Assembly: GCA_015523135.1 (NCBI GenBank) | Contig: WAKY01000135.1 | Span: 1 to 11,995, forward strand | Reading direction: 5' to 3' | DNA from: Candidatus Aciduliprofundum sp. | GTDB lineage: Archaea; Thermoplasmatota; Thermoplasmata; Thermoplasmatales; Aciduliprofundaceae | DNA length: 11,995 nucleotides | Shown here: positions 1-5,940 of the stretch, in pieces | Position numbering within the stretch: the first letter of the stretch is position 1 | How the letters are laid out: every line of letters starts with the position of its first letter | Made by a program: the position numbers and the translations under genes | Notes under the pieces: generated by a model | Told to the model about the DNA's origin: nothing | Databases searched by the model: none | Seen by the model: the letters and a program-made list of their open reading frames with translations, nothing else

Positions 1-765
1 AATTTAATATATAATGATACCATATCCAATAAAATAAAACTGAATTTACTAACCCTTTTTATATACATTATAAAACATTATGATGCAGAGGTATTTTCAA
101 TCTTTTCTAAAGAGGAAATACTCAATAACTTAGAATATATGGGCAAATATGTAAAATCTTATGTTGAGGATCCCAAAAATAGACTTGAAGATGATGTTAA
201 AAAAGATCTTATTTCTTTGCTTAATGATATAGAAGAGCTTAAATTGAAAATTATCACAGGTGATATAGCCCCAAAGCTAATAGTATCACTAAATATGGGT
301 AAGAGATACGAAGGAGTCTCTATAGGGGAAGGTAGGGAAGAAATATTGAGAGAGAGAATAATTCATAAGCTATTAAACAAACAGGTTAAGGTAGGAGATG
401 AAATTGTAATATCTGAGTTTATAAATGGTATTCCTATAAAATTTAAGGTTGTAGCAATACTACCTGATAATAAACCCATAGTTGTAAATGAGAATACGGT
501 TATAGAGATTTCAACTCAACCTTATAGGTATCCTGAAAAGGTAAAAGATGATTTGAAGACTTTAAAAAACATATTGAATAGAGAACTTCAAATGAACGAA
601 GCTGTAAAATTTTTAGAAGAGAATAAAATAAGTGAGCTTTTTGATAAGTATGGAAATATGCTAACTGAAGAAGAGAAGAAGAGTATAAGAAGATTGCAGG
701 AGAACATAAACAAGAATGGTGGTAGTGTGATGGAAGGTTTAAGAGAGTACTATTCGGAAGAATGA
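1..765 (+). CDS. Cdc48-N2-domain-like protein, 5' end cut off by window
   Basis: The reading frame is open from base 1, so the gene very likely begins upstream; 254 codons are visible. The first ATG (139) has neither an SD nor a well-placed TATA box, so I do not take it as the start. Counting from that ATG, residues 46-126 follow the layout of the second subdomain of the Cdc48/VAT/p97 N domain: a strand (LIVSL), a helix ending HKLLNKQ, then VKVGDEIVI, a glycine turn, KFKVVAILP and NENTVIEIS. In Cdc48 this subdomain binds substrates or cofactors. The rest is charged, helical sequence with no Walker motifs, so no AAA ATPase lies in the visible part. The TGA stop sits inside the left arm of a hairpin. 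Seen: motif pattern. Inferred: Cdc48-like fold, possibly a protein-binding role. The missing N terminus could change the picture. Confidence 0.6.
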   Translation, partial: NLIYNDTISNKIKLNLLTLFIYIIKHYDAEVFSIFSKEEILNNLEYMGKYVKSYVEDPKNRLEDDVKKDLISLLNDIEELKLKIITGDIAPKLIVSLNMGKRYEGVSIGEGREEILRERIIHKLLNKQVKVGDEIVISEFINGIPIKFKVVAILPDNKPIVVNENTVIEISTQPYRYPEKVKDDLKTLKNILNRELQMNEAVKFLEENKISELFDKYGNMLTEEEKKSIRRLQENINKNGGSVMEGLREYYSEE

Positions 766-782
766 AGAAAAAAAATCTTCAT
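762..782. repeat. Hairpin copy 1 (terminator-like inverted repeat)
   Basis: A perfect 7-bp inverted repeat, ATGAAGA / TCTTCAT, around a loop of seven A residues. It overlaps the stop codon of the upstream gene and is almost identical to the hairpin at 2490-2512. It may end the upstream transcript or act on mRNA stability. No long T run follows it on the plus strand, so a standard archaeal U-tract terminator is not evident. Confidence 0.6.
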
Positions 783-788
783 GAGTTC

Positions 789-796
789 TTAATAAT
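789..796 (+). promoter_or_regulatory. TATA box for the 817 gene
   Basis: TTAATAAT is centred about 25 bases before ATG 817, as expected for a leaderless archaeal transcript. The ATG has no SD. Assigned from spacing only. Confidence 0.4.
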
Positions 797-816
797 CTGC
801 AATTCTATATCTAAAT

Positions 817-1980
817 ATGAAAGATGGTGAGATTGATTATGGATATAGTAAGCTACGAGTTACTGGGTGTGAGAAATATCATCCTCCGAGAGTGAGATAT
901 CAGGAAATTGATGAGATGTATGGTGGAGTGCCACCTGCAGAGAAAATGGATGATAAAGATATCCAGAGACACGATGAACTTGAAGAGCCTAACTCAGATA
1001 TTCCGCACGAGGATGATTCTGAGGAAGATGAAGAAGATGAATATTTTAAGAAATACGAAATAATTTGGAAAAACGGGTATAGAGAGGCTATTGTACTATT
1101 GAATAATGTAAGAGAGTATGTTGAATCAAATGACCCATATGAAAATATTTCATTATTCATAGAAAAAGAGTTTTTTATAAGTTCTGACTACACATTGGCA
1201 ATGTCTGATGGTGGCAAGAGTGAAACTCCCTATCCTACAATAGAGCTTGATAAAAAAATTAACTTCATTAGATCTATTATACACACTCTTAAAGAATGGG
1301 GATACAACGTAAGTAGTGTTATAATAGAAAATCCTATTGGAGAACCTTTTGATTTCAATATCGCTGATACTGATAATGGTACTGTTACTTTAGCGTGTGA
1401 AGTTACGGGAGATGATTACATAGATAATACATTTGATAAATTATTAGAGAAATTTTTATCAGTCAAAATAAATGTAGATGAAATACTAAAGATGGGTCTT
1501 GCATCTGATGAATATGATAAATTTAGGGACGAATTGCCATATGCTTCTGATTATGAGATATTATCCACATTGAGAATAGCTATAGGAAACATAATAGAGA
1601 ATTTTGGATCGAATGGTATTGATTTGAAAAATGCTCTTGAGAGAAGAGCAAAAATGTTTAGTAAAATACACGAACAAATATCTAATATAAAAGAAGAAAC
1701 GGGTGTGAAAATGTATTTATTTATTAATCCGTTCATAGTCTTTAATACAAAAAATAATTTGCCTTATTATGGAATAACCAATGATATACTGGAGAAATGG
1801 TACGACAGCGTAATTCTTAGAGAACCATTAGAAATCGAAGGAGAATATATTTTTGTTGGTGATGAGAAAATGGATAACATAATAAAAGTGCACTTAACAG
1901 ATAATATAATCGGAATTATACTTCGCAATAGCTTATATAAAGAGGTGTTTATAAATGCCCATCAAAGCCAAAAAAATTAG
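817..1980 (+). CDS. Unknown 387-residue protein with acidic N-terminal segment
   Basis: I do not recognise this family. Residues 1-42 are mixed polar with YHPPR and GGVPP. Residues 43-76 are very acidic, including the run HEDDSEEDEEDE, and probably form a disordered linker. Residues 77-300 alternate helices and strands, with no signal peptide, membrane segment or catalytic motif that I can name. The C terminus (about 297-370) has a strand (KMYLFI), a helix (ITNDILEKWYDS) and then PLEIEGEYIFV, which loosely recalls the Cdc48-N2 pattern of the flanking genes; this is weak. The start is ATG 817, without an SD but with a TATA box at the right distance. The next gene starts inside its 3' end (26-base overlap), so the two are co-transcribed and the products may act together. 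Confidence 0.7.
   Translation: MKDGEIDYGYSKLRVTGCEKYHPPRVRYQEIDEMYGGVPPAEKMDDKDIQRHDELEEPNSDIPHEDDSEEDEEDEYFKKYEIIWKNGYREAIVLLNNVREYVESNDPYENISLFIEKEFFISSDYTLAMSDGGKSETPYPTIELDKKINFIRSIIHTLKEWGYNVSSVIIENPIGEPFDFNIADTDNGTVTLACEVTGDDYIDNTFDKLLEKFLSVKINVDEILKMGLASDEYDKFRDELPYASDYEILSTLRIAIGNIIENFGSNGIDLKNALERRAKMFSKIHEQISNIKEETGVKMYLFINPFIVFNTKNNLPYYGITNDILEKWYDSVILREPLEIEGEYIFVGDEKMDNIIKVHLTDNIIGIILRNSLYKEVFINAHQSQKN
1942..1947 (+). promoter_or_regulatory. SD for the 1955 gene
   Basis: GAGGTG lies seven bases before ATG 1955 and fixes that start inside the 3' end of the previous gene. The identical SD precedes the next gene (2253-2258). Confidence 0.6.
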
Positions 1981-2236
1981 AGTGCTTATAGTGAACAATG
2001 ACTATATTGACATAAACCTTAAAAACATAGTTAAGCTATTAAAGCAAGAGTATCAAGCAACTGGACTATCACCAACAAAAAAGATACTTGATGGTAAGAT
2101 AACAGTAGTAATAGAGAAAATATACCCGTTAGGTGCAGAAGAGGTTGATGAAAATACGGAAATAGTGATAGATAAATTATACTACTCATACCGTAAAAGG
2201 CCCATATACCTGGAAGATACAATGTATATTTACTAA
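1955..2236 (+). CDS. Standalone Cdc48-N2-like domain protein, 93 residues
   Basis: A small soluble protein. Residues 7-73 reproduce the order seen in the first gene of the window: strand (KIRVLIVNN), helix (NLKNIVKLLKQEY), linker, DGKITVVIEKIYP, then VDENTEIVI. The closing strand motif V-x-ENT-x-I-x-I is also typical of archaeal Cdc48 N domains. If so, nearly the whole protein is a single Cdc48-N2-like domain with a short basic and aromatic tail (YYSYRKRP). The GD normally found at the middle turn is replaced, so this copy is divergent. It has a strong SD and overlaps the upstream gene by 26 bases, which suggests translational coupling. The function is unknown; a role as adaptor or binding subunit is inferred. 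Confidence 0.65.
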   Translation: MPIKAKKIRVLIVNNDYIDINLKNIVKLLKQEYQATGLSPTKKILDGKITVVIEKIYPLGAEEVDENTEIVIDKLYYSYRKRPIYLEDTMYIY

Positions 2237-2252
2237 ACTTTTTCATAGCAAT

Positions 2253-2258
2253 GAGGTG
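2253..2258 (+). promoter_or_regulatory. SD that sets the start at 2265
   Basis: GAGGTG ends six bases before ATG 2265. It decides for that ATG over the upstream in-frame GTG at 2256, which lies within the SD itself. Confidence 0.6.
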
Positions 2259-2264
2259 CTTTGT

Positions 2265-2489
2265 ATGAATAAATATGTCACTGGCGCAATTGGTACAGTG
2301 ATCGGATTTTTATTACTCATTTTCTCAGGCATGATCTCTAATTACCTGCTTAGATTGTATATCTCTTGGGATGGTGTTATGATACCATTTGTGAGCGAGA
2401 GTATCACTGTTGCAATAATAAGATCGCTTTTCTGGGTGATTTTAATCTTTGTTGCAATAGAAATAATAATAAAGGGGTGGAAGGGGTAG
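2265..2489 (+). CDS. Small two-helix membrane protein, 74 residues
   Basis: There are two clear hydrophobic segments, about residues 5-27 (GTVIGFLLLIFSGMI in the middle) and 47-68 (SITVAIIRSLFWVILIFVAI), joined by a short loop with aromatic residues (LYISWDG). The C terminus is short and basic (IIKGWKG). I do not recognise the family. Size and layout resemble many small accessory, holin-like or anchor proteins, but nothing allows a choice. It is the last gene of the 817-2489 cassette; a hairpin starts directly after its stop codon. It could place the two soluble partners at the membrane; that is inference from gene order only. Confidence 0.7.
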   Translation: MNKYVTGAIGTVIGFLLLIFSGMISNYLLRLYISWDGVMIPFVSESITVAIIRSLFWVILIFVAIEIIIKGWKG

Positions 2490-2512
2490 AATGAAGAAAA
2501 AAAGTCTTCATT
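2490..2512. repeat. Hairpin copy 2 (terminator-like inverted repeat)
   Basis: A perfect 8-bp inverted repeat, AATGAAGA / TCTTCATT, around a seven-base loop (AAAAAAG). It begins right after the TAG of the 74-residue gene and matches the hairpin at 762-782 in stem, loop size and placement. The following TTATCTTTTA is T-rich, so copy 2 is the better terminator candidate. Confidence 0.65.
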
Positions 2513-2516
2513 ATCT

Positions 2517-2524
2517 TTTATAAT
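2517..2524 (+). promoter_or_regulatory. TATA box for the 2547 gene
   Basis: TTTATAAT is centred 26 bases before ATG 2547. It supports a leaderless start at that ATG rather than the in-frame GTG at 2532. Confidence 0.5.
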
Positions 2525-2546
2525 ATTTAAAGTGGTTATCTTATCT

Positions 2547-3917
2547 ATGATAGAAGATTTTGAGAATGAGATAATGGCTGCGAGTAGAATGGTAGATGAG
2601 AAGAGAGAGGAAATGATAAAAAATATAGTAAAAAGTATGGTGGACAAGGATATTGATTTAGCTGTAAAAGTAACTAATGGTATAAAGAACAAAAGTTACG
2701 CATCAGAAATACAGTACTATATAGTGAAATATCTCATCCCACAAAATCTTGAGAAAGCAATTGAAGTGGCTTATGATATAAAGGATATACACTGGAAAGC
2801 TCTTTCATTTATTAATATTGCAAGAGAGCTTAATGGAATGGATAAGAAAAAATTTTTAGAGATTTTAGAAGAGGTAATAAAAACTGGCTGTGATAAGTGG
2901 AATGTATTAGATTATGTGGTAAAGGAACTGTCTATAGAAGATGTTGAATCTATATTCAATATGCTTAATAAAATCAGCAATAAGAGATATAAAATAAAAT
3001 TAATGACAGGTGTACTTAATGAATTATTAAAGGATGACATAGTAAGGGCAGAAGAATTTATAAATAATATTGAAGACGATAAGGAGAGAAGAGAGGTGCT
3101 TAGAAGCACCCATTATTCTTTGTCAGAGGCTATGAGTTATATAGTTGATATAGTATCTAAAAATAATATTGAACGTGCTTTAGAAATAGCTAGAGAGGTT
3201 AAAAATCAATATTGGCAATCAAGAGCTCTCTGTGTTGTTGTAAGAGCATTGACTAAAAAGGATACCAAAATGGCATTAAAAGTACTGGAAGAAATTCAAA
3301 ATGCTAATTGGGAATTAAAAGCCATTGATTATATGGAAAAAGTGATTGATTCAGAAACTTTGGAGTTTGAAAATTTACTTCTCTTAAAGGGCATACTTCT
3401 TTTCAATAGTAAGGAATATAAAGAGGCAACAAAGTACTTTAGGAGGGTGACTGAAATAAATCCTGAGAATATCGATGCGTGGTATAATCTAGCATATTGT
3501 TATGATGCTCAAGAGAAGTATGATATTTCTGAGAAGTATTATTCTAAATTGGTGGAAATCAATCCGAAAGATGCCAAGGCATGGAACCATTTGGCCGTGG
3601 CAAGGTTATATCAAAAGAAATACGAAAAGGCTTTGGAGGCTGCGGAGAAAGCTATTGAGCTCAAGGATGATTACGGCAATGCATGGTACAATAAGGGCAT
3701 GAGTTTGCATTACCTAGAAAGGTACAAAGAAGCAATTAAAGCATTTAAAAAATGCATCGAGATTTCAGATGATCCAGATGCTTGGTACGCAATGAGCATA
3801 TCCTATACTAATATGGGTATGAAGAAAGAAGCAAAAAAGGCGCTAGAAGAGGCGCTTCGCAGAAGACCATATTATGAAGAGATTGAGTATCCTTGCTTCC
3901 TCTGTGAGCTCGATTGA
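2547..3917 (+). CDS. Helical-repeat / TPR protein, 456 residues
   Basis: The C-terminal part (about residues 274-442) carries five tandem TPR units of about 34 residues, with the usual W/A/G/Y-A-P spacing (for example AWYNLAYCYDAQEKYDISEK and AWYNKGMSLHYLERYKEAIK). The N-terminal part (about 30-270) has weaker helical repeats of the type ALEIAREVKNQYWQSRAL, known from archaeal helical-repeat proteins. There is no signal peptide or membrane segment, so a cytosolic protein-protein scaffold is likely; the partner is unknown. The protein ends with an odd CFLC pair (C450, C453) four residues from the C terminus. The chosen start is ATG 2547, leaderless, with its own promoter after hairpin 2, so the gene is probably a separate transcript from the cassette before it. 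Confidence 0.85.
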   Translation: MIEDFENEIMAASRMVDEKREEMIKNIVKSMVDKDIDLAVKVTNGIKNKSYASEIQYYIVKYLIPQNLEKAIEVAYDIKDIHWKALSFINIARELNGMDKKKFLEILEEVIKTGCDKWNVLDYVVKELSIEDVESIFNMLNKISNKRYKIKLMTGVLNELLKDDIVRAEEFINNIEDDKERREVLRSTHYSLSEAMSYIVDIVSKNNIERALEIAREVKNQYWQSRALCVVVRALTKKDTKMALKVLEEIQNANWELKAIDYMEKVIDSETLEFENLLLLKGILLFNSKEYKEATKYFRRVTEINPENIDAWYNLAYCYDAQEKYDISEKYYSKLVEINPKDAKAWNHLAVARLYQKKYEKALEAAEKAIELKDDYGNAWYNKGMSLHYLERYKEAIKAFKKCIEISDDPDAWYAMSISYTNMGMKKEAKKALEEALRRRPYYEEIEYPCFLCELD

Positions 3918-3962
3918 TGTGGCTATAAAAATGAGTATGTTTCACCCTCAATCTTTTGCGCT

Positions 3963-4160
3963 TTACTTCTCGGATAGCACTTTTGATCTGAAAACTCTGT
4001 GCTTGAAATCGTATCCGAATTTAAGCCCAGTAATGGATACCAGGGCATCATCCGTAAGCAGGTTTATATATCCTCTGTGCTCTTACACCCCCTTGTGATC
4101 CTTGAACCCGCCTGCCTCTATCACCGATGATGTCTTGACATACTCTTCATATCCCTTGCT
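3963..4160 (-). pseudogene. Coding-like remnant with in-frame stop
   Basis: On the minus strand this frame reads SKGYEEYVKTSSVIEAGGF, then HKGV, a TAA (4083-4085), and EHRGYINLLTDDALVSITGL followed by KFGYDFKHRVFRSKVLSEK and a TAA (3963-3965). The composition looks like real protein on both sides of the internal stop. A TGA (4161-4163) lies just upstream, and the frame is the same as that of the 88-residue gene ending at 4182. I do not recognise the family. Probably the remains of a gene, or of a longer form of the neighbour. This accounts for the stretch between 3918 and 4181, which holds nothing else I can support. Confidence 0.45.
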
Positions 4161-4181
4161 TCAGAGTTCATCACGCACCAT

Positions 4182-4448
4182 TTACTTTCTCCAATCAGAA
4201 TCGTACACGAGCTTGCCCTCATCATTGTAGATAACCAAGCTTTCGTAACCCCCCAGCAAATCTTCATTATCCAGCACATACGTTTTTGCAGAGCTTTCAT
4301 CGTCAAAATCTTCAATTATAGTGGCAGTGTAGTCAAACATATCTATCAGGGCAACTCTGAACTTGCCTTTGGGCACCTTGTATCTCACATCCTCCCAGCC
4401 TGCACCGAGAAACGCATCCGCACCCTTCTTATCTAATTCCTTATCCAT
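4182..4448 (-). CDS. Small unknown acidic protein, 88 residues
   Basis: A small soluble protein without cysteine. It has the pattern KGKFRVALIDMFDY, a segment rich in D/E (IIEDFDDES), and an ending YNDEGKLVYDSDWRK. This F-R-V-x-x-x-D-x-F-D ... Y-(N/D)-D-x-G-K layout is seen in small archaeal and bacterial proteins of unknown function, as I recall them. I chose ATG 4448 because GGAGGT lies seven bases upstream (4456-4461). ATG 4463, in the same frame, would give 93 residues and fit a leaderless start from the TATA box at 4481-4491. Downstream in the same frame follow more stop codons and coding-like sequence, so the gene could be the surviving front of a longer one. Confidence 0.6.
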   Translation of the reverse strand: MDKELDKKGADAFLGAGWEDVRYKVPKGKFRVALIDMFDYTATIIEDFDDESSAKTYVLDNEDLLGGYESLVIYNDEGKLVYDSDWRK

Positions 4449-4480
4449 CTTTCTTACCTCCATGAAAGTTAGAGAAGGGG

Positions 4481-4491
4481 CAAATAAAAAG
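4481..4491 (-). promoter_or_regulatory. TATA box for the 88-residue gene
   Basis: On the minus strand this reads CTTTTTATTTG. It would place the transcript start near 4460, giving either a very short leader with an SD (start 4448) or a leaderless start (4463). Confidence 0.4.
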
Positions 4492-4547
4492 CTTCTCAAG
4501 AAGTATTTCATCTATACACCTTTTCTCAAACCTATCTTTGCTAAAAG

Positions 4548-4555
4548 TTTTAATA
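4548..4555 (+). promoter_or_regulatory. TATA box for the dtxR-lplA-lplB operon
   Basis: TTTTAATA is centred about 25 bases before ATG 4576, which has no SD. It fits a leaderless first gene. The promoter is back to back with that of the 88-residue gene. Confidence 0.5.
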
Positions 4556-4575
4556 GATTAAAAATTTGTAGAATT

Positions 4576-4941
4576 ATGCAAGAAATTAGGGAAACTTACA
4601 TTGAGAGGATCTATGAACTTAAAAACAAGAAAGGGTATGTAAAAACAGTTGATCTTGCAAAGGTGCTCGATGTAAAGCCCTCAAGCGTGACTGAGATGCT
4701 TCAAAAACTCGCAGAGGAGGGTTATGTTATTTACGAAAAATACAAAAGAATAGATTTGACAGATAAAGGGCTAGAACTTGCAAAAAACCTAGAAAGAAGA
4801 CACAAGGCAATAAAGAAACTCTTGATGTATATTGGTGTGAGCGAAGAAATTGCAGATAAAGATGCATGCGTGGTTGAGCATGTTCTGAGCAAAGAAACTG
4901 TGGATAAGATAATAAAATTTGCAGATAAAATAAAGGTGTGA
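4576..4941 (+). CDS. DtxR/MntR-family metal-dependent transcriptional regulator, short form
   Basis: 121 residues. Residues 5-62 form the winged helix-turn-helix (TYIERIYELKNKKG; VDLAKVLDVKPSSVTEMLQK; GYVIYEKYKRIDLT). Residues 63-117 are the dimerisation and metal domain (ERRHKAIKKLLMYIGV; KDACVVEHVLSKETVDKI). Of the DtxR metal ligands I see H76, C98, E101 and H102, and E10 matching MntR E11. The position of DtxR M10/MntR D8 is T7, DtxR E83 is K80, and H98 is replaced by D. The C-terminal SH3-like domain is absent. The family represses iron or manganese uptake genes in response to metal. Start: ATG 4576 with a TATA box 25 bases upstream. It is the first gene of a five-gene operon and nearly touches lplA, an unusual partner. 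DNA-binding regulator is sure; the metal is not. Confidence 0.88.
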   Translation: MQEIRETYIERIYELKNKKGYVKTVDLAKVLDVKPSSVTEMLQKLAEEGYVIYEKYKRIDLTDKGLELAKNLERRHKAIKKLLMYIGVSEEIADKDACVVEHVLSKETVDKIIKFADKIKV

Positions 4942-4943
4942 GT

Positions 4944-5681
4944 ATGGAACTTCGTGTAATATTTGATAATAAGCACAAAGCGTTTTGGAACATGGCCCTT
5001 GATGAATCTCTTTTAATGCATCTAAAAGATATTGGCCCGACACTCCGTCTCTATGGATGGAATCCAGCGGCGATAAGCATAGGCTATTTTCAGAGCTTGG
5101 AAGAAGAGGTAAATGTGGAAAAGGCAAAGGAAATGGGTATAGATTTAGTGCGCCGCATAACAGGGGGAGGGGCTGTGTATCATAAGTGGGAATTAACATA
5201 TTCCATCGTATTGCCCCCACCAAAGGGAAAGGTTCTTAATTCTTACAAGTTGATAGAGAGAGGACTCATAGAATCTTTCAAAATTTTGGGCATAGAAGCG
5301 AAGTACTCGGGAATAAACGATATTGAAGTGCGGGGCAAGAAGATATCTGGCAATGCACAAACTAGAAAGTATGGTGGGCTATTGCAGCATGGAACGATTT
5401 TAATGGATGTTGATGTGGAAGAGATGTTCTCACTTTTAAAAGTTCCCAATGAGAAGCTCAAGGATAAGATGATAAAGAGTGTAAAGGAGAGAGTAACTTC
5501 GTTGAGAGCTTTAGGCATAGATACGGATTTTCAAGAACTTCAAAATATAGTGGCGGAAGGATTCAAAAAAGCATTGGGTGCAAGATTGTATGAAGAAGAA
5601 TTGAGCGAGGAAATTATAAAAAAGGCAAAAGAGTTGGAGGTTAATAAGTATGCAACGAGAGAGTGGCTATACAGAAGGTAA
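4944..5681 (+). CDS. lplA: Lipoate-protein ligase A, N-terminal catalytic subunit
   Basis: 245 residues of the biotin/lipoate ligase fold. Visible motifs are WNPAAISIGYFQ (39-50), RRITGGGAVYH (70-80, lipoyl-AMP site), KKISGNAQ with the expected catalytic lysine K133, and QHGTIL (148-153). The enzyme makes lipoyl-AMP from lipoate and ATP and transfers lipoyl to lysines of E2 or H proteins. It lacks the C-terminal accessory domain of E. coli LplA; that domain is the next gene (lplB), as in Thermoplasma acidophilum, where both are needed for activity. Start: ATG 4944, with AGGTG upstream; GTG 4938 is a possible alternative that would overlap the dtxR stop. It overlaps lplB by 32 bases, fitting equal production of the two subunits. 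Cytosolic. Confidence 0.93.
   Translation: MELRVIFDNKHKAFWNMALDESLLMHLKDIGPTLRLYGWNPAAISIGYFQSLEEEVNVEKAKEMGIDLVRRITGGGAVYHKWELTYSIVLPPPKGKVLNSYKLIERGLIESFKILGIEAKYSGINDIEVRGKKISGNAQTRKYGGLLQHGTILMDVDVEEMFSLLKVPNEKLKDKMIKSVKERVTSLRALGIDTDFQELQNIVAEGFKKALGARLYEEELSEEIIKKAKELEVNKYATREWLYRR
5636..5641 (+). promoter_or_regulatory. SD for lplB inside lplA
   Basis: GGAGGT lies eight bases before ATG 5650, within the lplA coding sequence. It fixes the lplB start despite the 32-base overlap. Confidence 0.6.
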
Positions 5682-5940
5682 GGCAGATTTTAAGGCAGGA
5701 AAGTTAATAAGGATAAGAGCTAAGTTCAAAGGTGACAAAATAGAAGATATAAAAATAACGGGGGACTTTTACATATATCCTGAAGATTCAATAGAGCTCT
5801 TGGAAGAGAAATTAAAGGGAATAAGAATTGAAGATGTGGAAAAAATAATAAATGAGATTTTGAAAGATGCAGAATACATAGGCATTGATACAGAATCTTT
5901 AAGTATGGCGGTGAGAGAGGCATGGATAAACAGAAATTAG
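5650..5940 (+). CDS. lplB: Lipoate-protein ligase accessory subunit LplB
   Basis: 96 residues matching the C-terminal accessory domain of lipoate ligases. Residues 11-36 form strands (KADFKAGKLIRIRAKFKGDKI begins this part), followed by KITGDFYIYPED (36-47), the hallmark of the domain, then helices (SIELLEEKLKGIRIEDVEKI). In T. acidophilum the separate LplB is required for LplA to activate lipoate. The gene overlaps both neighbours (32 bases with lplA, 19 with the methyltransferase gene), so the reading frames are interlocked. No oddities. Confidence 0.9.
   Translation: MQRESGYTEGKADFKAGKLIRIRAKFKGDKIEDIKITGDFYIYPEDSIELLEEKLKGIRIEDVEKIINEILKDAEYIGIDTESLSMAVREAWINRN

Noticed and set aside
80..133. 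Small frame from the double ATG at 80 with a TATA-like TTTTTATATA before it
   Set aside because: Only a handful of codons before a stop, overlapping the open frame of the larger gene.
139..765. ATG 139 as the true start of the first gene
   Set aside because: No SD or correctly spaced TATA box, and the frame stays open to base 1 despite the AT-rich sequence, so a longer gene cut by the window is more likely.
900..1160. Minus-strand frame rich in serine
   Set aside because: It is the antisense of the acidic GAT/GAG/GAA run in the 387-residue gene.
1955..2236. Ubiquitin-like fold for the 93-residue protein
   Set aside because: No C-terminal Gly-Gly and the strand/helix order fits the Cdc48-N2 pattern better.
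3874..4098. Plus-strand frame after the TPR gene
   Set aside because: No SD, overlaps the TPR gene end, and the minus strand reads more like protein here.
3963..4448. Recoding of the in-frame stops (pyrrolysine or selenocysteine)
   Set aside because: The stops are TAA, TGA and TAA, none is TAG, and no SECIS-like structure is evident; decay is simpler.
4727..5223. Several minus-strand frames across dtxR and lplA
   Set aside because: Composition is that of antisense shadows, and both plus-strand genes have clear family motifs.
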